From Sphingobacteriales bacterium (GTDB taxonomy: Bacteria > Bacteroidota > Bacteroidia > Chitinophagales > Chitinophagaceae), in the NCBI GenBank assembly GCA_004144185.1, contig SEFP01000001.1:186001-250000 (forward strand): a stretch of DNA of 64,000 bases. Reading direction: 5' to 3'. The notes beneath the pieces are model-generated. The model was not told the DNA's origin, did not search any database, and saw only the letters and a list, made by a program, of their open reading frames with translations. A program made the translations under genes and the position numbers. Positions 56,945 to 64,000 of this stretch are shown in pieces (position 1 is the first letter of the stretch; the number at the start of each line of letters is the position of its first letter).

Positions 56945-56952
56945 TACCTTTG
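56945..56952 (+). promoter_or_regulatory. Bacteroidota -7 element for prfB, leaderless arrangement
   Basis: TACCTTTG followed by C is an exact TAnnTTTG, ending 10 bases before the prfB ATG. Confidence 0.5.
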
Positions 56953-56962
56953 CCGCCTTCTT

Positions 56963-58054
56963 ATGACCATTGAGCAACTGAAAGAACTGCGGGAACGGAT
57001 CAGTCATCTCCGGAAATTTTTGCGCATCGAAGACCGGCAGGCTAAAGTGACCAACGATAAGCAACTGACGCTGGCGCCCGGTTTCTGGGACGACAATACC
57101 CGTGCCACTGGCATTCTGAAAGAAATCAAGATTGACGAATACTGGGTGAAGCTCTGGACCGATGCCTACAACGCCATTGAGGATGCTGCCGTGCTGTTCG
57201 ATTTCTGGAAAGAAGGCGAAGCCAGTGAAGAAGAAGTCAAATCCACCTATAAATCCGCACTGACGACGCTCGACGAAGCTGAATTTAAAAGCACCCTCAA
57301 CGAGCCGGAAGATGAGATGCCCGCCGTGCTGATGGTGAACTCCGGTGCCGGTGGGACCGAAAGCCAGGACTGGGCCGAAATTTTGTTGCGCATGTACCGG
57401 ATGTACGGCGAAAAACAAGGCTGGAAAGTCTCCGAAATTGATATTCAATACGGCGATGGTGCCGGCATCAAACAAGCTACGCTGGAATTTGAAGGTGCCT
57501 TTGCCTATGGCCTGCTCAAAGCCGAAGCCGGCGTACACCGCCTGGTGCGTATTTCGCCATTCGACTCAAATGCGCGCCGCCATACCTCCTTTGCCTCGGT
57601 GAGCGTCTATCCCATGGTCGACGACACGATTGAAATTGAGATCAACCCGGCAGACGTAAAAATGGAAACCTCGCGCAGTGGTGGCGCGGGCGGTCAGAAC
57701 GTGAACAAAGTAGAAACTAAAGTGCAACTCACCCACATTCCCACTGGCATTGTGGTGGTGTGTCAGCAAGACCGCTCCCAGCTTGGCAACCGCGAGCTGG
57801 CCATGCAGATTCTGAAAAGCCGGCTTTATGAAATGGAGCTGCAAAAGCGGAATGCCCTGAAAGACGCGGCCAACGCCACCAAGAAAAAGATTGAATGGGG
57901 CTCGCAGATCCGGTCCTATGTGTTCCATCCGTACAAGATGATCAAAGACCACCGCACCGATTATGAAGTCGGCAACGTAGGCCCGGTGATGGATGGCGAG
58001 ATCGACGATTTCATCAAAGCGTATCTGATGAGCTTCCGTGAGGAAATAGCATAA
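56963..58054 (+). CDS. prfB: Peptide chain release factor 2, without frameshift site
   Basis: The 363 residues read UAA and UGA. GGQ lies in [18 protein letters not shown], and the family strings [30 protein letters not shown] and [17 protein letters not shown] are all present. In many bacteria prfB needs a programmed +1 shift at a UGA near codon 26. Here the frame is continuous through that site ([11 protein letters not shown], coded CTC CGG AAA TTT TTG CGC), so the UGA-based feedback is absent. Monocistronic. Confidence 0.96.
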   Translation: MTIEQLKELRERISHLRKFLRIEDRQAKVTNDKQLTLAPGFWDDNTRATGILKEIKIDEYWVKLWTDAYNAIEDAAVLFDFWKEGEASEEEVKSTYKSALTTLDEAEFKSTLNEPEDEMPAVLMVNSGAGGTESQDWAEILLRMYRMYGEKQGWKVSEIDIQYGDGAGIKQATLEFEGAFAYGLLKAEAGVHRLVRISPFDSNARRHTSFASVSVYPMVDDTIEIEINPADVKMETSRSGGAGGQNVNKVETKVQLTHIPTGIVVVCQQDRSQLGNRELAMQILKSRLYEMELQKRNALKDAANATKKKIEWGSQIRSYVFHPYKMIKDHRTDYEVGNVGPVMDGEIDDFIKAYLMSFREEIA

Positions 58055-58181
58055 GACGCGTTTCCGGAAAGATGTGTTCCTACCAGTGCATATCCTTATT
58101 TCCTAGCGAGCCGGTTGGTCCTGATACATTTTTTGAAGGCTGAAAAATTTCCGGAAGCGTTTTGCGTTTGAGTAGCACCTC

Positions 58182-58727
58182 ATGCCATTACCTTCCCGGC
58201 CCCTGATTCCCTGGCACCTTGCCGCGCTGTTGCTGTTTATCGGCCTGAAGCTTGGATTTCAATCCACTGCGCCCGAGCAGCTGCTGTTTTTGTTGAAGCC
58301 AGTGGTTCGACTGCTCCAATTTCTGACCGGCGCCGAAGCGATCTGGAAGCCCGGAACCGGATTTTTTGTTCTGGAATGGGCTATTGTGATCGATAGCAGC
58401 TGCGCCGGAATCAGCTTCTGGGCGCTTGCCTTTGCCGTGCTGCACATCTGCTTTGCCCAAAAGGGCATGTATCCTAAAAAAAGTCTCCAAGCGCTGTCCG
58501 GTGCCCTGCTGCTGGGCTATATCCTTACGATTCCGGCCAATGCTCTCCGGATTTACTTGTCTTTGTTTCTGCGGGAAAAAGTGCTGTCGATGTATCCGGA
58601 TTGCAGCTTGGCTGCTATTCATCAAGGAACCGGTATCGCGGTGCAGGTGACGCTGCTCAGTTTGCTGTATCTGGCCCTACACCGGCGTCAGACGTTTTCG
58701 CGCCTATGGGCGGTCTCCGGAACCTAA
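58182..58727 (+). CDS. xrtK: Exosortase K (XrtK)
   Basis: This 181-residue integral membrane protein has about five spans. The exosortase catalytic set is present in order: cysteine in DSSCAGISF (about residue 73), arginine in IPANALRIYLSL (about 123), and histidine in AAIHQGTGIA (about 145). The family cleaves proteins at a short C-terminal motif on the outer face of the inner membrane. The small size and the neighbour, an MSEP-CTERM protein encoded 50 bases downstream, identify type K, which is known to occur with that substrate. Genes run as an operon. Confidence 0.87.
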   Translation: MPLPSRPLIPWHLAALLLFIGLKLGFQSTAPEQLLFLLKPVVRLLQFLTGAEAIWKPGTGFFVLEWAIVIDSSCAGISFWALAFAVLHICFAQKGMYPKKSLQALSGALLLGYILTIPANALRIYLSLFLREKVLSMYPDCSLAAIHQGTGIAVQVTLLSLLYLALHRRQTFSRLWAVSGT

Positions 58728-58777
58728 GCAACGGTTCATTCCGGAAAGGCTCTTTTTTACAGGTATCAACGATTCTT

Positions 58778-61615
58778 ATGCAAACGCTGCAACGGCCTCA
58801 GTGGCTTCTGATTACCCAAACCCTGTGTTCCCTGCTGCTGATCGGGTTGTTTTACGACGCCTACGACACTATTCATACGGAGCTTCCACCCCATTCCATC
58901 CTCGCTTGGGAACTCTTTACTATCATCTGGGTATTCTTCTCCCTGATAAGCCTTGGCTATGCGCTCTACTGCATCCGGCGCCGTGAGAAGCTGTCGCTTT
59001 GGTACGCAATGCTACTGGTCGTCACGCAGGTCTTACTATTGATCCTGCTTTTTGTAAATTACGAGAGCCTGTTCCCATTTACGATTCCGGACTGGATGAT
59101 CCCGGATACGATGCGATTACTGGGGCCCACGTTTCTGATGCCGGGTATCGTACATGGCATGCTGATTCTGGCCTCCCGTCCCTCAAAAAAGCTTTTTCAG
59201 GAAACCAGCTTCTCGTATCTGGTACTGGCCGCTGTCCTTCCGGTACTGCTGTATCTGGGTGGAATGCTGTTTGTGATGTCCGACGGCCAGGTTGAGTTTT
59301 TGGGGATTGCAGCAATGCTTTCGTTTGTGGTAGCCCTTACGTTGCTGTTCAGCTATGCCATCACACGGGGGCTCTATCTGTTTGCGGTCAAAAAAGCAGC
59401 CACATTAGACCAATTCAGCTGGATAACCAGCTTGGTGCTGACCTTGCTGTTGCCACTTCTCGGACTGTTGGTCAACCAGCTTTTATATTCACGCCTCGGC
59501 TCGACCAGCGGAGGCATTTTCGGCAATTTTTCGCATCCGGCTACCTATGTCTTGACCATCCTGAACGGGCTGTTTCTGAGTCTGCCCACGCTACGTCGGC
59601 CAACGCTGCCGTTCTTTCTGACCCGGGCAGCGTTATTCTCATATTCGCTGTACTTTCTGCTGGTTTTCCTGCCGTTTCTGCCCATTGCAATCCTGGCCGT
59701 TTTGGTACTGATCGGCATTCTGATGCTGGCGCCCATAGGTGTTTTTGTGCTACACGCTACCAGGCTTACCCAGGATTATACCGCCCTTCGCAGCCGCTAT
59801 CCTGCCGGGACGCTCTGGCTGGGTGGCATGGCAGCCTTCCTGCTGATTCCGGCAGCCATCACCGGCCTGTTCCTGATCGAACGTCATTGTTTCCACGAAG
59901 CGCTGGACTATGTATATACGCCCGACTACCACCAATCCTATCAGCCGGATAGCCGCTCGGTGCTGCATACGCTGGACTACCTGAAGCAGCATAAAAATGC
60001 AGTCGGTTTCTCCACCAGCACGCCCTATATATCTATCTGGTACAACCGCCTGGTGCTGGGCCGACAGACCCTAACAGACAGCCGTATCCAAGAAATGCGT
60101 GCGATCTTCTCCGCAACGGGCGATCCGGAAAACAAACCTGGCTTTCGGGAAGACGTTGCTCCGCCAGCAACGGCAGCCCTGAAAACGGTGGAGGCTCACA
60201 GCCAGTATGATGAAACCCGCCGGCTCTGGGTCAGCGACCTTACGTTGACGCTACACAATCAACAGACGTCCGGAAGTGCCGAATACACTACCGATTTTGA
60301 GCTACCCGCCGGTGGTGCCATCAGCGACTATTCCCTGTATATCAACGGTCGCAAAGAACCGGGATTGCTGACGGAGAAAAAATCAGCCCTCTGGGTTTTC
60401 AACAATATTGTCAACAGTTCCCTGGATCCGGGGCTTCTGTACTACCATTCCGGAAACCGAATGCGGCTACGGGTGTTTCCGGTAGCGCCGGCAGCCGAGC
60501 GCGTGACCGGTCTGCAACTGCTGCATCCGGAACCCGTTTCGTTTACCATCGATGGCCGGACGGTTCAGCTGGGAACGCCGGAGGCAAGCACATCCTCACC
60601 CACGATCGAAACGCCGTACTTCACCCGGCTTTCTTCAGCAGCCGTTTCCAGACTGCCGCAACGGCTGCGCAAACCGTATTTCCATTTCCTCATCGACGCA
60701 CATGAAGGCAACAACACCTTGTTTGCAGCCTATGATCCTGCCATCCGGGATCTGACGATGCGCTTTCCGGATCTGGCTGCAAATGCGCAACTGAGCTTGG
60801 TCAGCAGTGTTGTTCAAACCCGGCCGTACTCAGCATCCTGGGCAACAGATCCGTCCTCCCGGCCATTCAGCGGAGGCTTCTTCCTGCAACGTGCGCTCCA
60901 GCAGGCGTTGGTTAATAGCTATGAAGAGGGTATTGACCAGTATCCGGTTTTTATCGTCTGCGCCGACAGTCTGAATCATGCTGTACTGCCGGATGATTTT
61001 GCCGACCTGCAATTTTGCGTTCCGGAAGCCCCTTTGTTTTATCACTTGCTGCCTTCCGGACGGTTAGTGTCGCATTCCTTGTTGAAGGACAGCCCGAAAT
61101 CGGTTGAGGCACCAAGGTTTCCGCCTCAGGCTATGCCCGTCCGGGTGGCTACCAACGGTGGCCGAAACTATTACCTGCCTCAGACACCAGCACCGGCGTT
61201 CATCCTCAAAAAGCCGTTGTTTAAGGCAGATTCCCTGCAACCGAATACAGAAACGGCTGCGCTCACGCTCGAGGCCCTTCATCGAACGGCATTGCTGAAA
61301 CCCGAACACACGGATGCCATCTGGCAGAACTTGGTATCCGCTAGTCAAAAAGCTCATCTACTAAGTCCGGCAACAGCCTTTATCGTCGTCGAAAACGAAG
61401 CCCAGCGACAGGTACTTCTTAAAAAGCAGGCGGATATGCGTTCCGGAAAAGCTGCGTTGAGTGCGGGCGAGGCCGAAGAAGATGCCGAACGGATGAACGA
61501 AGTGGACGACGCCGAGCGGATGAGCGAACCGGGTACCTGGATTATTTTGGGATTGCTGGGAATTGTGCTGATGCTGTCCCGCTTCCGCAAAAAAAGTTCC
61601 CCATATGCAGCTTAA
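58778..61615 (+). CDS. MSEP-CTERM sorting-domain protein with VIT domain
   Basis: About 945 residues from MQTLQRPQWL (58,778). Residues 1-400 hold about 10 membrane spans. Then an extracytoplasmic part carries a VIT-like domain (TTDFELPAGGAISDYSLYI, LYYHSGNRMRLRVFPV) and a stretch resembling a von Willebrand-type fold (YFHFLIDAHEG). The last 30 residues are the sorting signal: MSEP, a hydrophobic span (GTWIILGLLGIVLML), then a basic end (SRFRKK). The signal is the substrate of exosortase K encoded directly upstream. The role of the protein is unknown; the VIT domain suggests protein binding in the periplasm or outside. Confidence 0.87.
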   Translation: MQTLQRPQWLLITQTLCSLLLIGLFYDAYDTIHTELPPHSILAWELFTIIWVFFSLISLGYALYCIRRREKLSLWYAMLLVVTQVLLLILLFVNYESLFPFTIPDWMIPDTMRLLGPTFLMPGIVHGMLILASRPSKKLFQETSFSYLVLAAVLPVLLYLGGMLFVMSDGQVEFLGIAAMLSFVVALTLLFSYAITRGLYLFAVKKAATLDQFSWITSLVLTLLLPLLGLLVNQLLYSRLGSTSGGIFGNFSHPATYVLTILNGLFLSLPTLRRPTLPFFLTRAALFSYSLYFLLVFLPFLPIAILAVLVLIGILMLAPIGVFVLHATRLTQDYTALRSRYPAGTLWLGGMAAFLLIPAAITGLFLIERHCFHEALDYVYTPDYHQSYQPDSRSVLHTLDYLKQHKNAVGFSTSTPYISIWYNRLVLGRQTLTDSRIQEMRAIFSATGDPENKPGFREDVAPPATAALKTVEAHSQYDETRRLWVSDLTLTLHNQQTSGSAEYTTDFELPAGGAISDYSLYINGRKEPGLLTEKKSALWVFNNIVNSSLDPGLLYYHSGNRMRLRVFPVAPAAERVTGLQLLHPEPVSFTIDGRTVQLGTPEASTSSPTIETPYFTRLSSAAVSRLPQRLRKPYFHFLIDAHEGNNTLFAAYDPAIRDLTMRFPDLAANAQLSLVSSVVQTRPYSASWATDPSSRPFSGGFFLQRALQQALVNSYEEGIDQYPVFIVCADSLNHAVLPDDFADLQFCVPEAPLFYHLLPSGRLVSHSLLKDSPKSVEAPRFPPQAMPVRVATNGGRNYYLPQTPAPAFILKKPLFKADSLQPNTETAALTLEALHRTALLKPEHTDAIWQNLVSASQKAHLLSPATAFIVVENEAQRQVLLKKQADMRSGKAALSAGEAEEDAERMNEVDDAERMSEPGTWIILGLLGIVLMLSRFRKKSSPYAA

Positions 61616-62582
61616 CCCCACCGCTCTTCCCAAACGACCCGGGATAGCACGACGCCTGTTCCGGAAGCTGCTAGGGCTGCTTTTAGGCTTATTTGTAGTG
61701 CTCAATGCGGTTGCTGCATTTCATGCCTGGCACTTTACTCATTTCGCACCGTCCACGGCTAACCGGACCCTTCCGCCCGATCAGCTTTCAAGACTGCAAA
61801 GGCTAAAAATTCTGTTTACAGGGATCAGTCTGCCCAAGCCCGTTGCCCACAGCCAGCCTGCTGTTGAATATGAAGACGTGCAGCTTGAGGATGGCACACC
61901 GGGCTGGTGGCTGCCGGTGCCCAACGCTAAGGGAACCGTTTTGCTAGCGCATGGGTATGGCGGCGAAAAGGCCTCGATGCTTCGTCGTGCGCTGGTGTTC
62001 CGGAAGCTGGGATACCAGACACTTTTAATCGATTTTGCAGGCTCCGGCGCATCCGAAGGGTTCGCCACGACCATTGGCTTTAAAGAAGCTGCACAGATCA
62101 CCACCGCCTATCACTATATCCGTCAGCGGAGCACCGGAAAACTGTTTTTGATGGGTGCTTCAATGGGCGCGGCAGCGATCCTGAAAGCAGTTGCTGAAGA
62201 TTCGCTTCAACCGACCGGCATTTTGCTGGAATGTCCGTTCAGCACCCTATATCGCACGGTGTGCCAACGGTTCCGGATTGCAGGGATTCCGGAAGTTCCT
62301 CTGGCCGGACTGCTCACCTTTTGGGGAGGTGCGCTCAACGGCTTCAATGCATTTTCGTATGCGCCCGTAGACTATGCCCGTGCGGTTCGATGTCCGGTAT
62401 TGCTGATGCACGGCGCGCAGGATCCGTTGGTAAGCGCGGATGAAATCCAACAGCTCTATGAAGCCATTCCGGGACCTAAAACAGTACTCACCTGTCCCGA
62501 AACCGGTCATTTTGATTTTATGGAAACCTGCGCCGAACGCTGGGAAACGGTGGTGTGCACGTTTGTAGATTCGCATTTCTAA
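61605..62582 (+). CDS. Alpha/beta hydrolase with N-terminal membrane anchor
   Basis: The product has 325 residues; the first 11 bases overlap the MSEP-CTERM gene, so the two are translationally coupled. A hydrophobic segment (LLGLLLGLFVVLNAVAAF, about 22-40) anchors it, with the hydrolase domain outside. The core shows VLLAHGYGGEKASM, the nucleophile elbow GASMG (about 186), the aspartate in HGAQDPLV and the histidine in TGHFDFME. This catalytic triad is of the BAAT/serine aminopeptidase style. Substrate unknown. It probably belongs functionally to the exosortase unit (inference from overlap). Confidence 0.82.
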   Translation: MQLNPTALPKRPGIARRLFRKLLGLLLGLFVVLNAVAAFHAWHFTHFAPSTANRTLPPDQLSRLQRLKILFTGISLPKPVAHSQPAVEYEDVQLEDGTPGWWLPVPNAKGTVLLAHGYGGEKASMLRRALVFRKLGYQTLLIDFAGSGASEGFATTIGFKEAAQITTAYHYIRQRSTGKLFLMGASMGAAAILKAVAEDSLQPTGILLECPFSTLYRTVCQRFRIAGIPEVPLAGLLTFWGGALNGFNAFSYAPVDYARAVRCPVLLMHGAQDPLVSADEIQQLYEAIPGPKTVLTCPETGHFDFMETCAERWETVVCTFVDSHF

Positions 62583-62710
62583 AGTCTTCATCCGGAGTCA
62601 ACCGTTTAGTCCCGCTTTATTTGAGTTTATAAAATGTAAGGCTTTCGGTCATTCCCGCGCAGATCCCGGCAGGATTGCGGAAATTTGCATCTTCCTGAAC
62701 TGACTGTTGA

Positions 62711-64000
62711 TTGGCTGCTCCTCCTACTACTACCCAAAAATCGTTTGACTTCCGCATCCTGGTGCGGCTGCTGAGCTATACCCGCCCGTATCGTAAAACG
62801 CTGATCCTGGCAATTGTGCTCAGCGTGGTGTTGGCAGCCTTGTCGCCGGTCCGTCCGTGGATGATCCAACAGTCGGTGGACGTATACATTTCCGGAAAAG
62901 ACTGGACCGGACTGTTGTGGATTTCCGCAATTCATCTGATCGTGCTGTTTGCCGAAAGCGGGCTGCGGTTTTGGTTTATGTACCGGACGTCCTGGCTGGG
63001 CCAGCGGGTGGTGACCGATCTGCGCGAAAGCGTGTTCAAAAAGCTGCTGTTTCAAAACCTCGGGTACTACGACCGCACACCGATCGGCACCCTGACCACC
63101 CGGACAGTCAATGATCTGGAATCGGTCAACGATGTATTTTCGGAAGGCATGCTTTCGATCATCGCCGACGTACTGGTGATTGTATTCATCATCGCAGCTA
63201 TGCTGCTGACCAACTGGAAGTTGACGCTGGTCTGCCTCGTGCCGTTCCCGCTGCTGATCTGGGCTACCTACTGGTTTAAAAATTCGGTTAACGCTTCGTT
63301 TCAGCGGGTCCGGAATGCCGTTTCGGCTTTGAATGCGTTTGTACAGGAGCGGCTGGTGGGCATGCATCTGGTGCAGGCGTTTGCCGCAGAAGAACGGGAA
63401 GCCGGTAAGTTCAACGCCATCAATACCGAGCATCGGGATGCCAATATCAAAGCCATCTTCGCCTATTCGGTATTTTTTCCGGTCGTAGAGATTATTCTGG
63501 CGGCCAGTACGGGATTGCTGGTCTGGTATGGTGCCGTACAGATCATGGGTGCCGAAGCCTCCGCTGGTGTGATCATCGCCTTTGTGATTTATCTCAACAA
63601 CCTGTTTCGCCCCTTGCGGCAGATGGCGGATAAGTTCAACGTCTTGCAAATGGGGTTGGTAGCCGGTGACCGGGTGTTTAAAGTCTTGGATTCAGAAGAA
63701 AAGCTTCAGGACAATGGGACGCTGACAGCCGCTTCGCTGCAAGGAGAGGTGCAGTTTGAAAAAGTTCGGTTTTCATACGACGGTGAAACGCCGGTATTGC
63801 GCGGCATCAGTTTTCATCTGCCCCCCGGTACAACCATGGCCGTGGTAGGACCTACGGGTGCAGGCAAAACCTCGCTGGTTGCATTGCTGGGCCGACTGTA
63901 CGAGATCGATGGTGGACGCATCCTGATTGATGGCCACGAACTAAAAGCGTATGATGTGTATTCGCTGCGCCGGCAGATTGGTGTGGTGTTGCAAGATGTG
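62711..64000 (+). CDS. ABC transporter, membrane plus ATPase half-exporter (partial, cut by window end)
   Basis: The frame is open from a TTG at 62,711 to the window edge (430 codons) and runs off the end. The transmembrane domain (about 25-310) has six spans and the intracellular coupling helices (FKKLLFQNLGYYDRTPIGTL). The nucleotide-binding domain shows GPTGAGKTSL (Walker A) and IGVVLQDV (Q-loop). The signature and Walker B motifs lie beyond the edge. It belongs to the ABCB/MsbA-like exporters; lipid or drug export is possible. The TTG start is the first codon after an in-frame stop, so the true start could be a little downstream. Confidence 0.85.
   Translation, partial: MAAPPTTTQKSFDFRILVRLLSYTRPYRKTLILAIVLSVVLAALSPVRPWMIQQSVDVYISGKDWTGLLWISAIHLIVLFAESGLRFWFMYRTSWLGQRVVTDLRESVFKKLLFQNLGYYDRTPIGTLTTRTVNDLESVNDVFSEGMLSIIADVLVIVFIIAAMLLTNWKLTLVCLVPFPLLIWATYWFKNSVNASFQRVRNAVSALNAFVQERLVGMHLVQAFAAEEREAGKFNAINTEHRDANIKAIFAYSVFFPVVEIILAASTGLLVWYGAVQIMGAEASAGVIIAFVIYLNNLFRPLRQMADKFNVLQMGLVAGDRVFKVLDSEEKLQDNGTLTAASLQGEVQFEKVRFSYDGETPVLRGISFHLPPGTTMAVVGPTGAGKTSLVALLGRLYEIDGGRILIDGHELKAYDVYSLRRQIGVVLQDV

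Noticed and set aside
56963-57060. Programmed frameshift at prfB
   Set aside because: The frame is continuous from the ATG and no UGA lies in the usual place.
62627-63649. 340-codon minus-strand ORF at the right end
   Set aside because: The plus strand encodes a clear ABC exporter here, with the Walker A site at about 63,850.

Overview
The window comes from a member of the Bacteroidota, probably a gliding or surface-decorated one with about 52% GC (Chitinophagia-like, an inference). The evidence is: several proteins with type IX secretion (T9SS) C-terminal sorting domains, a PorP/SprF protein next to a giant SprB-repeat protein, a DUF4834 membrane protein, a long-form IspG, and Bacteroidota-type promoters (TAnnTTTG) directly upstream of many starts. 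No rRNA, CRISPR array or intact phage is visible.

Layout. 1-1.65 kb: rimP, a DUF4834 protein and a HAD phosphatase. 1.67-13.3 kb: an accretion of decaying integrative elements in the 3' end of a tRNA(CAT), most likely tRNA-Ile2. Element 1 starts at the tRNA with a tyrosine integrase broken by one amber codon. It carries T9SS surface proteins, outer-membrane barrels, a lipoprotein and a fused DUF4406/XRE remnant. At 11,845 the tRNA 3' end, the hairpin behind it and the integrase 5' end recur, marking a second, more degraded element followed by a broken small gene and a umuD remnant. 13.6-27.2 kb: a surface and gliding block with a large T9SS cargo protein, a NarX/NarL-type two-component pair, a 1972-residue protein with 15 SprB repeats, and PorP/SprF. 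27.3-30.7 kb: dnaJ/grpE and a secreted endonuclease I. 30.8-37.1 kb: polysaccharide polymerase/ligase and Wzz-like genes, prfA, an unrecognised secreted protein and an FkbM methyltransferase. 37.2-53.1 kb: housekeeping and small stress genes (infB, proS, OmpP1/FadL-like, parE, YqaE, CsbD, cold shock, ssb, gluQ-like, gpmI). 53.1-64 kb: ispG, a GAF-adenylate cyclase, prfB, then exosortase K with its MSEP-CTERM partner, an alpha/beta hydrolase and an ABC exporter cut by the window end.

The most striking genome-scale signal is the 8-base palindrome TTCCGGAA. I count about 95 copies by eye in 64 kb where about one is expected. It occurs in all reading frames and between genes, and pairs of copies build hairpins behind genes (26,073-26,106; 27,215-27,267; 48,866-48,896). 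It is scarce in the island, with none from about 3,120 to 8,315. It behaves like an uptake-sequence or HIP1-type dispersed motif; I know of no name for it.

The second system worth attention is the exosortase K / MSEP-CTERM pair, which looks like a one-enzyme, one-substrate sorting unit in an organism that otherwise uses T9SS.
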